From positions 1 through 9,849 of the forward strand of contig JALQST010000089.1 of the NCBI GenBank assembly GCA_023264315.1: a DNA stretch of 9,849 bases, written 5' to 3'. Origin of the DNA: Nodosilinea sp. BSH.14 (GTDB lineage Bacteria > Cyanobacteriota > Cyanobacteriia > Phormidesmidales > Phormidesmidaceae). Position numbers and translations under genes: made by a program. Below the pieces are notes generated by a model. That model was not told the DNA's origin. It saw nothing but the letters and a program-made list of their open reading frames with translations, and ran no database searches. Of this stretch, positions 1-6,314 are shown piece by piece (the stretch's first letter is position 1; each line of letters begins with the position of its first letter).

Positions 1-57
1 GGAAGGGGCTTGGGAGGTCGCAGCTACAGGCCCACTCCTACGAGCCATGGACACGGT

Positions 58-100
58 GTTCACCCGGCCTTTTTAGTCGGTTCACCCATGGGTGAACCGA
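58..100. promoter_or_regulatory. Operator-like array: 24-bp palindrome plus extra half-site
   Basis: A perfect 24-bp palindrome with no loop lies at 77-100 (half-site TCGGTTCACCCA). Its core octamer GTTCACCC is at 80-87 and its inverse at 90-97. A third copy, in the same orientation as the first, is at 58-65, exactly 22 bp (about two helical turns) upstream. A T-run (70-74) lies on the 5' side of the palindrome on the + strand. Neither strand has a T-run after the stem, so a classical intrinsic terminator is unlikely. The site is about 125 bp upstream of the nucleotidase start. The best inference is a binding site for a dimeric regulator; the regulator is unknown. Confidence 0.45.
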
Positions 101-210
101 GCCAAGAAATCCTAGGGGCGAGGTCGCCTTGCCTGCTGATATCGGGGATCCCCCCGCCAAATGTCCTAATGTCTACCCAGCCCGGTGGATGGTTGTTGGA
201 AAGGTTGAAA

Positions 211-215
211 AGGAG
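211..215 (+). promoter_or_regulatory. Ribosome binding site of the bisphosphate nucleotidase gene
   Basis: AGGAG lies 8 nt before the ATG at 224. It is one of only two clear Shine-Dalgarno sequences in the window and fixes that ATG as the start. It also argues against the overlapping open frame that runs through 1-288. Confidence 0.7.
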
Positions 216-223
216 CAAGGTGA

Positions 224-1195
224 ATGGCCTACGAACGGGAAAAACAGGTGGCTATGGCGGCGGTGCGACAGGCGGCGCAGCTCTGTGAGGCGGTGCGCCA
301 AACCCTGGTCCCTGAAGCCATCGAAAAAAACGACAAAAGCCCCGTGACGGTGGCGGATTTTGGAGCCCAGGCATTGATCTGTCGGGCCTTGGCGGAGGCC
401 TTTCCCCAGGATCCGGTGGTGGGGGAAGAGGACGCCGCTGACCTGCGTCAACCGGAGATGGCTGGCCCCTTGGCAACGGTAACGGCCCAGGTGCAAAACC
501 ACATTGAAACCGCCACCGCCGAGGACGTCCTGGCCTGGATTGACCACGGGAATGGTGCTGTGGCCCCCCGCTACTGGACGTTAGACCCCATCGATGGCAC
601 GAAGGGCTTTTTGCGCGGCGACCAATACGCCATTGCCCTGGCCCTCGTGGAAGACGGCGACCTGAAGGTGGGGGTATTGGGCTGTCCCTACCTCAGCTTT
701 GACGGTGGCGAGCGGGGGCTGTTGTTTGTGGCGGTGCGCGGCGAGGGGGCGATCATGATGCCCCTGGGGGGCGGAGACGCCCAACCGTTGCGGGTGGTTC
801 AAGATCCCCAGTCAGAGCAGTTTCGGTTTGTGGAGAGCGTGGAATCGGGCCACGGTAATCAAAGCCAGCAAAGCGCCATGGCCCAGGCCGTGGGCATTCA
901 GTCTCCGTCCATGCGGATGGACAGTCAGGCCAAGTATGCCGCTGTGGCCGCTGGACAAGCGGCCCTGTACCTACGACTGCCCTCTCCCAAAACCCCTGAC
1001 TATCGGGAAAAAATTTGGGACCACGCCGCCGGAACCCTGGTGGTACAGGAATCGGGGGGCTGCGTGACCGATATGCACGGCAATCCCCTAGACTTTGGCC
1101 AAGCCGCTCGGTTTGAGAATAACCCAGGGGTAGTGGTGAGCAATGGTCTGCTTCACCCTCAGGTCATCGCCGCCCTCGGTCAGTCGGCCCCCTAA
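224..1195 (+). CDS. cysQ: 3'(2'),5'-bisphosphate nucleotidase, HAL2/SAL1 type
   Basis: This is a 323-residue inositol-monophosphatase-fold enzyme. The family removes the 3'-phosphate from PAP (and PAPS), a by-product of sulfate assimilation and sulfotransfer, in a Mg-dependent, Li/Na-sensitive reaction in the cytoplasm. The metal-site motifs are all visible: VTVADFGAQ (41-49, D45), GEED (67-70), the signature DPIDGTKGF (121-129, with D121 and D124) and WDHAAG (265-270, D266). The segment EKNDKSPVTVAD and the insertion at about 75-115 match the longer eukaryote-like HAL2/SAL1 branch (about 350 residues) rather than short E. coli CysQ (about 246), so the symbol is used loosely. The start is supported by AGGAG 8 nt upstream. 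The gene stands alone, convergent with the next gene 48 bp away. An inositol monophosphatase activity cannot be fully excluded, but RGDQYA and EKIWDHAAG favour PAP phosphatase. Confidence 0.92.
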   Translation: MAYEREKQVAMAAVRQAAQLCEAVRQTLVPEAIEKNDKSPVTVADFGAQALICRALAEAFPQDPVVGEEDAADLRQPEMAGPLATVTAQVQNHIETATAEDVLAWIDHGNGAVAPRYWTLDPIDGTKGFLRGDQYAIALALVEDGDLKVGVLGCPYLSFDGGERGLLFVAVRGEGAIMMPLGGGDAQPLRVVQDPQSEQFRFVESVESGHGNQSQQSAMAQAVGIQSPSMRMDSQAKYAAVAAGQAALYLRLPSPKTPDYREKIWDHAAGTLVVQESGGCVTDMHGNPLDFGQAARFENNPGVVVSNGLLHPQVIAALGQSAP

Positions 1196-1243
1196 CCGGG
1201 CACGGAGGGCGAGAGATTCCCGGCCTTGCCGTTGCTCTACGGA

Positions 1244-2596
1244 CTATGGATCAACGACGGCCCCGTCCTCGACCAGGTAGGTGGAGAAGAAGTGGCGATA
1301 GAGGTGGCCCAGGGGATAGACCAGGTCATCGACCACCCGCACGAGGCCCAGGTTCAGCAGTTGATGCAGACTCATCCCATCCACCGGCACCCCTTCTTCC
1401 CGCACCACCCGGCGAAGGGCGTTCTTGGCCTGGGGATAGTACTGGAGGCGGCTGAGGCGATCCTGGAGGTGCGGCCAAAAAATGCTGTCTGGGGTTACAG
1501 CCATGGCCATCATCTCTTCGAGACTATGGCGGCCCTGCTTCAGGACATGGCAACTGAGGTGGGCCAGGTAGGGATGACCAGCAATCAGGTCGTGGAGGCC
1601 GTTTACCGCAGACTCCTGGTTGGCGTCATGGAAAGGCGCAAGTTGGTACCGGCGACCCAGGGTCGCAAATTGATCGGCACTGAGGGGTGGCAAGCCCACG
1701 GATCGTCCTAGGTTGAGGGGGGCAATCTTCGACAGCAGGGGCTGGGGCTGGGGATCCGAAAAAAACGTGGGGCTATCGGTGGCATAGACCAAAACCAGGC
1801 GCAACCGCTGCCATAGAGGAGAGCCCTGGGTCTGCTCGTGCCACAGGCGCAGCATGGATAACAAATCCTGGGCCACGGCCATGTGACTCAATCCCACCTC
1901 GAGGGCGTGGAAAGCCAAGACTAGAGGCGTTTCCGCCTGCGCCAGCACCACCTGCTGTAGGTATTGTCCGCAGTTCACCTTGGCCCCTCGGCGCGTATCC
2001 CAAGGTTCCTCCGGGGGCGGCAACCCGAGCGCCTCGGCCATGCGATGGCAGAGCCAGGGCAGGAGTAAATCCGCCCGTCGCAGCGTCCGGCTATCGGCTT
2101 CCTGGAGATCTAGGAGACAGGCCCGATAGGCTTGGGTTTGGGCATGGGCGATCAGCCGCCGCAGCATCGAGGTTTTGCCGTAGCGGTGGGGCGCATGGAT
2201 GCACAGCAAGCAACCGGGCTGGTTAATTTCGGCGAAGGCTATGGTCTCGGCGGGCGGACGGTGGATATACAGCTTGGAGTTGGACGCCAGCGGCCCAGAG
2301 GGAAAGCCATAGGTTCTATCCGTGAGGTGGCCCTGGGTGGCTTCGACCTGATATAGCCATTCCTGAATGACAACCCGCAGTTTTTTCTTGCTAACAAAAA
2401 TTCCCAATTGGTCAGAGATCTCATGCCAAAGCTTAGCCCCAATTTGCTTCAGGTATTCTTCCCCATAGCCGGATTCCCGGGCGAGTTTCCGATACTGGAC
2501 TCCCCCCCAGGCACCCTCTAAAATCATCACCTCTAACGGATTCAGTGATCGGCTAAGACCCTGTTCAATCTGGGGAATAGGAGCACTATCAGGCAT
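1244..2596 (-). CDS. vMAP-type N-terminal HTH plus AAA-like domain protein
   Basis: This 450-residue protein has two parts. Residues about 18-82 (LNPLEVMILEGAW...YRKLARESGYGEEYLK...LW..IS..LG) match the N-terminal helix-turn-helix of the vWA-MoxR-associated (vMAP) class of cyanobacterial proteins. Residues about 108-445 match the AAA-like (AAA_35) domain: YIHRPPAE at 110-117, NQPGCLLCIHAP, a Walker A variant APHRYGKTS (135-143), the LLRLWHE-like stretch at 248-254, and the usual C-terminal LYRHFF (432-437). Length is normal, so it is not truncated. The Walker B strand reads LVLAFHALE (225-233) where relatives have an aspartate and a glutamate; here these positions are H230 and A231, predicting weak or absent ATP hydrolysis. 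The exact role of such proteins is unknown; they are thought to be signalling or conflict-type NTPases. The ATG at 2596 has no good Shine-Dalgarno. The gene is monocistronic, with a 430-bp spacer upstream. Confidence 0.8.
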   Translation of the reverse strand: MPDSAPIPQIEQGLSRSLNPLEVMILEGAWGGVQYRKLARESGYGEEYLKQIGAKLWHEISDQLGIFVSKKKLRVVIQEWLYQVEATQGHLTDRTYGFPSGPLASNSKLYIHRPPAETIAFAEINQPGCLLCIHAPHRYGKTSMLRRLIAHAQTQAYRACLLDLQEADSRTLRRADLLLPWLCHRMAEALGLPPPEEPWDTRRGAKVNCGQYLQQVVLAQAETPLVLAFHALEVGLSHMAVAQDLLSMLRLWHEQTQGSPLWQRLRLVLVYATDSPTFFSDPQPQPLLSKIAPLNLGRSVGLPPLSADQFATLGRRYQLAPFHDANQESAVNGLHDLIAGHPYLAHLSCHVLKQGRHSLEEMMAMAVTPDSIFWPHLQDRLSRLQYYPQAKNALRRVVREEGVPVDGMSLHQLLNLGLVRVVDDLVYPLGHLYRHFFSTYLVEDGAVVDP

Positions 2597-2819
2597 GGAG
2601 AACCGTACACCGAAACAAAAACTGAGGAACTAGAGGGAGATTTTGGGGATAGATGTAGGCGTAAATTCGTGGATGGGCTGGCTGATAGGGGTTCTGCTGC
2701 TGTAACCGCTGAGGGTGCTTGTAATGAATTTTTACGGTTCAGCCTGATGATCGTAAAACAGAAAGATAAGGGATTCATAAGCACAAAGCCTTGATCGAGG
2801 GGAGATGCGAATCAATCAC
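2597..2819. other. Non-coding upstream region of the HTH/AAA-like gene, with a dyad
   Basis: I see no credible gene here. The main structure is an inverted repeat, TTTTACG (2730-2736) and CGTAAAA (2752-2758), with equivalent ends 22 bp apart. It sits about 135-160 bp upstream of the divergently read HTH/AAA-like start and could be an operator. No convincing -35/-10 pair was found on either strand. Confidence 0.3.
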
Positions 2820-2866
2820 AAACCCCCCTGGAATCGAGGTTTGTCTAACCGATTCCAGAGGGGTTT
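2820..2866 (-). terminator. Long hairpin, possible terminator
   Basis: The left arm is 2820-2836 and the right arm 2850-2866. They pair as 7 bp (AAACCCC/GGGGTTT), one C/A mismatch, then 9 bp (CTGGAATCG/CGATTCCAG), around a 13-nt loop. Read on the minus strand it lies downstream of the small gene ending at 3027 and is followed by TTTGTGATT, a weak T-run. It could close that transcript. The last base of the right arm is also the first base of the neighbouring MITE-like element. Confidence 0.5.
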
Positions 2867-2969
2867 ATAGCGGGTTTCAGTGGAATGCGGTACAGCCAAG
2901 GGGCTTAAGCCCCTTGTTCCCAGGGCCGGCCTTGCTGAGGTGTACCTCATCTATTAGAGAACCGCTATA
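2866..2969. mobile_element. 104-bp MITE-like element with imperfect terminal inverted repeats
   Basis: Both ends begin TATAGCGG when read inward (2866-2873, and the complement of 2962-2969). Aligned without gaps over 29 bp, the two ends also share a TTTC/TCTC block and ATGnGGTACA (about 20 of 29 positions identical). Inside are a perfect 20-bp palindrome (2897-2916) and TGAGGT-GT-ACCTCA (2936-2949). There is no coding capacity. TA at the outer ends fits the TA target preference of IS630/Tc1-mariner transposases, and similar TATAGCGG ends occur in cyanobacterial insertion sequences as I recall them. It is therefore probably a non-autonomous element mobilised in trans. No parent transposase is in the window. 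Confidence 0.6.
2897..2916. repeat. Perfect 20-bp palindrome inside the MITE
   Basis: CAAGGGGCTTAAGCCCCTTG is a perfect palindrome without a spacer. It sits near the centre of the 104-bp element, so the single strand would fold into a nearly full-length hairpin together with the terminal repeats. Confidence 0.8.
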
Positions 2970-2981
2970 GGAGGGTATTGC

Positions 2982-3006
2982 TATCCCAAGTTCATGACTG
3001 GGAATA
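2982..3006 (-). terminator. Small hairpin after the RGG-rich gene
   Basis: On the minus strand TATTCCCAGT and ACTTGGGATA pair at 9 of 10 positions (one T-G wobble, one mismatch) around a 5-nt loop. It begins about 20 nt after the stop of the gene at 3027-3356. There is no T-run, so it may stabilise the mRNA end rather than terminate transcription. Confidence 0.3.
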
Positions 3007-3026
3007 GAGACGGGCCCTAGGAGATC

Positions 3027-3356
3027 CTAGCTCTCGACAGCGGTTTCAGCGGGGGCCTCGGTGGCAGTGTCTTCAGTAACATCCTCAGCCCCATCTTCAG
3101 CCGAGTCGGCTTCGGCCACGGGCTCTTCCACCACTTCGGCTTTGGGCTTGGGCCGGGGGCCACGCATTAGGGCGGGGGGAACGGCGGGCTTGCGTTCTTC
3201 TTCCCGGCCCCGACCGCCGCGACGACCTTTGCCACCCCGACGCTCGCCACGGTCGCGACGCTCGCCGCGTTCACCGCCTTCACTGCCTTCGCGGCTGCCC
3301 GTGGTGATGATTTTCTTTTTAGGTTTATCGGGGGATGGATTCGGGGTATCGGCCAT
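3027..3356 (-). CDS. Small Arg/Gly-rich protein with acidic tail, function unknown
   Basis: The 109-residue product has three zones: a Lys-rich head (1-21, with KPKKKII); an Arg/Gly/Glu-rich block (about 22-56) built on a six-residue unit like GERRDR/GERRGG followed by KGRRGGRGR; and, after PPALMRGPRPKPK (60-72), a strongly acidic Glu/Ala/Asp tail (about 74-109). At DNA level CGACGCTCGCC repeats with an 18-bp period (3238-3248 and 3256-3266). It is probably disordered. The RGG-like block suggests RNA or polyanion binding, which is inference. The opposite strand is open over the same stretch, but the ATG at 3356 with GAGAG just upstream, and the ordered charge pattern, favour this strand. It lies 79 bp downstream of the AI-2E family gene in the same direction, so co-transcription is likely. 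No known family is assigned. Confidence 0.65.
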   Translation of the reverse strand: MADTPNPSPDKPKKKIITTGSREGSEGGERGERRDRGERRGGKGRRGGRGREEERKPAVPPALMRGPRPKPKAEVVEEPVAEADSAEDGAEDVTEDTATEAPAETAVES

Positions 3357-3435
3357 GGTATCTCTCTTGATTGCAACCCGCCGATCTTATCGTGAATTGG
3401 GCGATTTCCGGCCCTTGGCCAGGGGAGGCAGGCGG

Positions 3436-4494
3436 TCAAGCCATCGGGTTTGGATCAGCCTTGGGGGCGCGGTCGAGAACGTCCTTAATCCAGGCTTCTT
3501 CAATCCAGGTTTTGCTGACCACCGCCAGGGGCAGGGCCAAAATCAGCCCTAGGGGGCCGAGGAAGGTGGTGAAAAAAATCTGGGCAATGAGAGTGGCCGC
3601 AGGCAGCAGAGACACCTGCTTCTGCATGGTCATGGGGGTGAACCAGTAGCTTTCCACGTTTTGGATGACGATGTAGAGCACCAGCACTGCTAGGGCCTTG
3701 CCGGGGGATTGCAGCAGGGCCACAAAGATCGGAAAGATGGCGCTCAGGGTTGGCCCCAGGTTGGGGATGAAGTTGAACATTCCGGCCAAAACGGCGTGGG
3801 CAAAGGCGTAGGGCACGCCCAAAATCACCAATCCCACAAAGCTGAGGGTACCCACAAACATAGAGCTAAGGGCGACGCCGCCCAGCCAGGAAATCAGGGC
3901 AGTTTCGCACTTGGTGAGAATGTCATCGGCCCGCTGGCGATAGCTGGAGGGAAACAGCCGCAGCAGCAAGTTCCGGTAGGCGGGTGGGTTAGCCAAAATC
4001 ATCAGCGTTAGCACGGCCAGCAGCAGCAATTGCAGCAGAATGGCCAAAGAACTAGAGAAGAAGGACAGGAAATTACCAAAGACCGTGCTGCTGATGGTGG
4101 TAACTTGCCGGATCAGGTCGCTGAAGTCGGGGATGAGTTGGATATCTTGGACGGGAAACCAGTCGGGTGGGTTGGCCTTGAAGCTATCGAACCAGCCCAC
4201 GAGAATGGCAAAGCCCTTGGGGGTGAGGTCGAGTAATTCTTGGAATTGACTGGCAAACAGTGGAAATACCAGGCCCAAGAAGATGAAGCCTCCTAGCGCC
4301 ACCAAGGCCCCCGTGACGAGGAGCGCCCGATTTCGGGGCCAGCCGTAGGTGCGAACAAACCGCCGCGTCAGGCTATTGAGGGCGGTGACAATCACCACAG
4401 CAGCAAACATCAGCAGCACAATCTGCCGAAACCGCCACAGCACGTATAGGCTGATGCCAAGCAGGGCCAAATTAATCCAATCGGTTAGCTTCAC
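3436..4494 (-). CDS. AI-2E family transporter-like membrane protein
   Basis: This 352-residue polytopic membrane protein belongs to the AI-2E/PerM-like family, whose characterised members range from autoinducer-2 export to ion/proton antiport, so the substrate is not assigned. Hydrophobic segments lie at about 6-19, 24-40, 57-80, 142-167, 203-226, 228-243, 248-262, 266-279 and 298-325. The family hallmarks PNLGP (244-248) and QNVESYWFTPMTM (278-290) are present. The stretch at about 84-135 between the early and middle segments is the usual soluble loop. Length is typical. The start is GTG at 4494, supported by AGGAAGG (complement of 4499-4505) just upstream. The gene is divergent from pcyA (133 bp apart) and leads into the small RGG-rich gene. 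Confidence 0.9.
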   Translation of the reverse strand: MKLTDWINLALLGISLYVLWRFRQIVLLMFAAVVIVTALNSLTRRFVRTYGWPRNRALLVTGALVALGGFIFLGLVFPLFASQFQELLDLTPKGFAILVGWFDSFKANPPDWFPVQDIQLIPDFSDLIRQVTTISSTVFGNFLSFFSSSLAILLQLLLLAVLTLMILANPPAYRNLLLRLFPSSYRQRADDILTKCETALISWLGGVALSSMFVGTLSFVGLVILGVPYAFAHAVLAGMFNFIPNLGPTLSAIFPIFVALLQSPGKALAVLVLYIVIQNVESYWFTPMTMQKQVSLLPAATLIAQIFFTTFLGPLGLILALPLAVVSKTWIEEAWIKDVLDRAPKADPNPMA

Positions 4495-4627
4495 ACGCCC
4501 TTCCTACCCACCACACCAAGATTGCGCCAACGGTTGCCAAGAAACCGTATCGCGGGTCACAGCCTGTCATCGTAGGCTGATATGCTGAAGATCTACTCTG
4601 ACAGTCTACTATACGCATTCGGAAGCC
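4495..4627. promoter_or_regulatory. Divergent promoter region, AI-2E family gene / pcyA
   Basis: This 133-bp spacer must drive both flanking genes. Toward pcyA there is an extended -10-like TGATATGCT (4578-4586) without a good -35. A 13-bp-period direct repeat, TCTACT at 4592-4597 and 4605-4610, precedes TATAC (4611 region). These are weak candidates. No riboswitch-like fold was recognised. Confidence 0.35.
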
Positions 4628-5362
4628 ATGGCGTCCTCCCCTACGACCTCCCTCCGGGAACAGCAGCACCCCATGATTCGGGACTTGGCCAACCGCATGG
4701 AGGCGGTGTGGCAGGAGTATCTGGATCTGTCGCCCTACGCCCTACCGGAGGATTTGGGCTATGTGGAGGGCAAGCTGGAAGGGGAACGGCTCACCATCGA
4801 AAACCACGGCTACCAAGCCCCCCAGTTCCGCAAGCTACACCTGGAATTGGCGCGGGTCGGCAACACCCTAGACATTCTCCACTGTGTGATGTTTCCCAAC
4901 CCAGCCTACGGCCTGCCCATGTTTGGGTGCGATCTCGTTGGGGGCCGAGGCCAGATTAGCGCCGCCATTGTGGATCTCTCCCCCGTGGCCGCAACCCTGC
5001 CCCCCGCCTACGATGCCGCCCTCACCGCCCTAGCCCCACCGCCCTTTGCCCAGGAGCGGGGTCTTCCGGACTGGGGCACCATTTTTTCCTCCCACTGCCG
5101 CTTCATTCGGCCCACCAGCCCGGAAGAAGAGGCCGCCTTTGTGCAACTCATTGTGGACTACCTCACCCTGCACTGTCAGCAGGCGGTGATCACCGAGCCC
5201 ACCCCAGAATCCGCCCCCGCCATTTTGGCCGGACAACAGCGCTACTGCACCCAACAACAGCAAAACGACAAAACCCGCCGCGTCCTCGAAAAAGCCTTTG
5301 GCGACGCCTGGGCCGAGCGCTATATGACCACGGTTTTGTTTGATGTACCGACCCTTGCCTAA
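4628..5362 (+). CDS. pcyA: Phycocyanobilin:ferredoxin oxidoreductase
   Basis: PcyA reduces biliverdin IXalpha by four electrons from ferredoxin to 3Z/3E-phycocyanobilin, the chromophore of phycobilisomes and many cyanobacterial phytochromes. The 244-residue product is close in length to the well-studied Synechocystis enzyme (248) and is recognisable almost throughout: PEDLGYVEGKLEGE (40-53), APQFRKLHLELA (64-75), LDILHCVMFP (81-90), YGLPMFGCDLV (94-104), and the C-terminal NDKTRRVLEKAFGDAWAERY. The residues that handle the substrate in Synechocystis (Glu76, His88, Asp105) are present as E73, H85 and D102. The N-terminus (1-14) is variable in the family; the ATG at 4628 has only a close GGAAG upstream, so the start is likely but not proven. 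It is followed by gmk in the same direction after 130 bp. Confidence 0.97.
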   Translation: MASSPTTSLREQQHPMIRDLANRMEAVWQEYLDLSPYALPEDLGYVEGKLEGERLTIENHGYQAPQFRKLHLELARVGNTLDILHCVMFPNPAYGLPMFGCDLVGGRGQISAAIVDLSPVAATLPPAYDAALTALAPPPFAQERGLPDWGTIFSSHCRFIRPTSPEEEAAFVQLIVDYLTLHCQQAVITEPTPESAPAILAGQQRYCTQQQQNDKTRRVLEKAFGDAWAERYMTTVLFDVPTLA

Positions 5363-5382
5363 CCGCCGACCTTGTCTAAAAT
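5355..5382 (+). promoter_or_regulatory. Candidate sigma-70-type promoter for gmk
   Basis: TTGCCT (5355-5360) and TAAAAT (5377-5382) are separated by 16 bp and straddle the pcyA stop codon. Transcription from it would give a leader of about 100 nt before gmk. That leader contains a short AGATCCAG/CTGGATTT hairpin around 5408-5436. Confidence 0.35.
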
Positions 5383-5492
5383 GAAGGTTTTTCGGTGCTG
5401 CGACCCCAGATCCAGCCCAACCCCCATTCTGGATTTGGTCTTGCACCGCTTTTCCCTCTCACGCTGCCATTCTCTACCCCAATTTCATTGCC

Positions 5493-6122
5493 ATGGCTGT
5501 TAGCACCCCTGCCTCTCCCAACCTCCACCAGCACCTTCGCGATAGCCTGGATGGCCTGCCCACGCCCCCCCGCACCGGGCGGCTGATTGTGTTCACGGGG
5601 CCAAGCGGCGTCGGCAAGGGCACCCTGCTGAAAGCCCTGCGGGATCGCTACCCCAACCTCGGCCTTTCGATTTCGGCCACCACGCGCCAACCCCGACCGG
5701 GCGAGGTAGACGGCAAAGACTACTACTTCCTCAGCCGCGAGCAGTTTCAAGCCATGGTGGACAATGGTGAACTGCTGGAGTGGGCCGAGTTTGCAGGGAA
5801 TTGCTACGGCACCCCCAAGGCCGCTGTGCAGCGCCATTTGGAAGCGGGCGAATGGCTGATTTTGGAAATTGAACTGGAGGGGGCGCGTCAGGTGCGGCAC
5901 ACCTTCCCCCAGGCCCTTCAGTTGTTTGTGCTACCCCCCTCGCTGGATGAGCTAGAGCAACGCATTCGCCTGCGAGGCAAGGATTCTGAAGACGCCATCG
6001 TGCGCCGTATGGCCCGCGCCCAGGTGGAAATTGACGCTGCCCCAGAATTTGACGTGCAGATTGTCAATGACGACCTCGAAACCGCCCTACAGCAGCTCGA
6101 AATCGCTCTGTTTAACCTGTAA
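5493..6122 (+). CDS. gmk: Guanylate kinase
   Basis: This cytoplasmic enzyme phosphorylates GMP to GDP with ATP, an essential step in GTP and (p)ppGpp supply. The 209-residue product has the P-loop GPSGVGKG (36-43) and the GMP-binding segment SISATTRQPRPGEVDGKDYY (59-78, with S61, R65, R68 and Y77). It also has the lid-region LRGKDSEDAIVRRM and the closing IVNDDLETALQQL. The core starts near residue 30. The first 28 residues (Pro/His-rich) are a short variable extension seen in some cyanobacterial enzymes. An internal start cannot be excluded because no Shine-Dalgarno precedes the ATG at 5493. It may read through from pcyA or use its own promoter at 5355-5382. Confidence 0.97.
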   Translation: MAVSTPASPNLHQHLRDSLDGLPTPPRTGRLIVFTGPSGVGKGTLLKALRDRYPNLGLSISATTRQPRPGEVDGKDYYFLSREQFQAMVDNGELLEWAEFAGNCYGTPKAAVQRHLEAGEWLILEIELEGARQVRHTFPQALQLFVLPPSLDELEQRIRLRGKDSEDAIVRRMARAQVEIDAAPEFDVQIVNDDLETALQQLEIALFNL

Positions 6123-6205
6123 GTGCCCACCGGCCGAGGAAAGAAGATCTTGCTCCGACCCTGGTAAATAGGGATGACGTTCCGCCACAGCATCTCGACA
6201 GTTTG

Positions 6206-6251
6206 CCCAGGGGAGACGCTATAGCCGGGGCTAGGGGGCCTCTCCCCTGGG
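6206..6251. terminator. Bidirectional hairpin between gmk and the capA-like gene
   Basis: CCCAGGGGAGA (6206-6216) pairs perfectly with TCTCCCCTGGG (6241-6251). A second small stem, TAGCC/GGCTA (6222-6233), sits in the 24-nt loop. The two flanking genes converge on it (84 nt after gmk, 63 nt after the capA-like gene). There is no T-run on either side, so it is a non-canonical terminator or an mRNA-end structure. Confidence 0.55.
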
Positions 6252-6314
6252 AGCCATGGCAACTGGTTCCTCTGCTAGAAGGTGCGGCGGGGTGCTTTCC
6301 GGATCGTCATCCAG

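Noticed and set aside
10..288. Open frame on + through the leader and into the nucleotidase gene
   Set aside because: It starts at TTG, overlaps the well-supported gene in another frame and has no recognisable protein character. The AGGAG at 211-215 serves the ATG at 224.
1196..1223. CCGGG/CCCGG stem in the convergent spacer after the nucleotidase gene
   Set aside because: Only 5 bp with an 18-nt loop and no T-run; too weak to call a terminator.
1226..1711. 161-codon open frame on + inside the HTH/AAA-like gene
   Set aside because: It is antisense to a gene with clear family motifs; open antisense frames are common in GC-rich coding DNA.
3061..3552. 163-codon + frame across the small RGG-rich gene and the end of the AI-2E gene
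   Set aside because: Ser/Arg/Pro-rich translation typical of the complement of Glu/Arg/Ala-rich coding DNA; it also overlaps the AI-2E 3' end.
6217..6224. CGCTATAG resembling the MITE end sequence
   Set aside because: A single short match inside a hairpin loop, with no partner end within a plausible distance.
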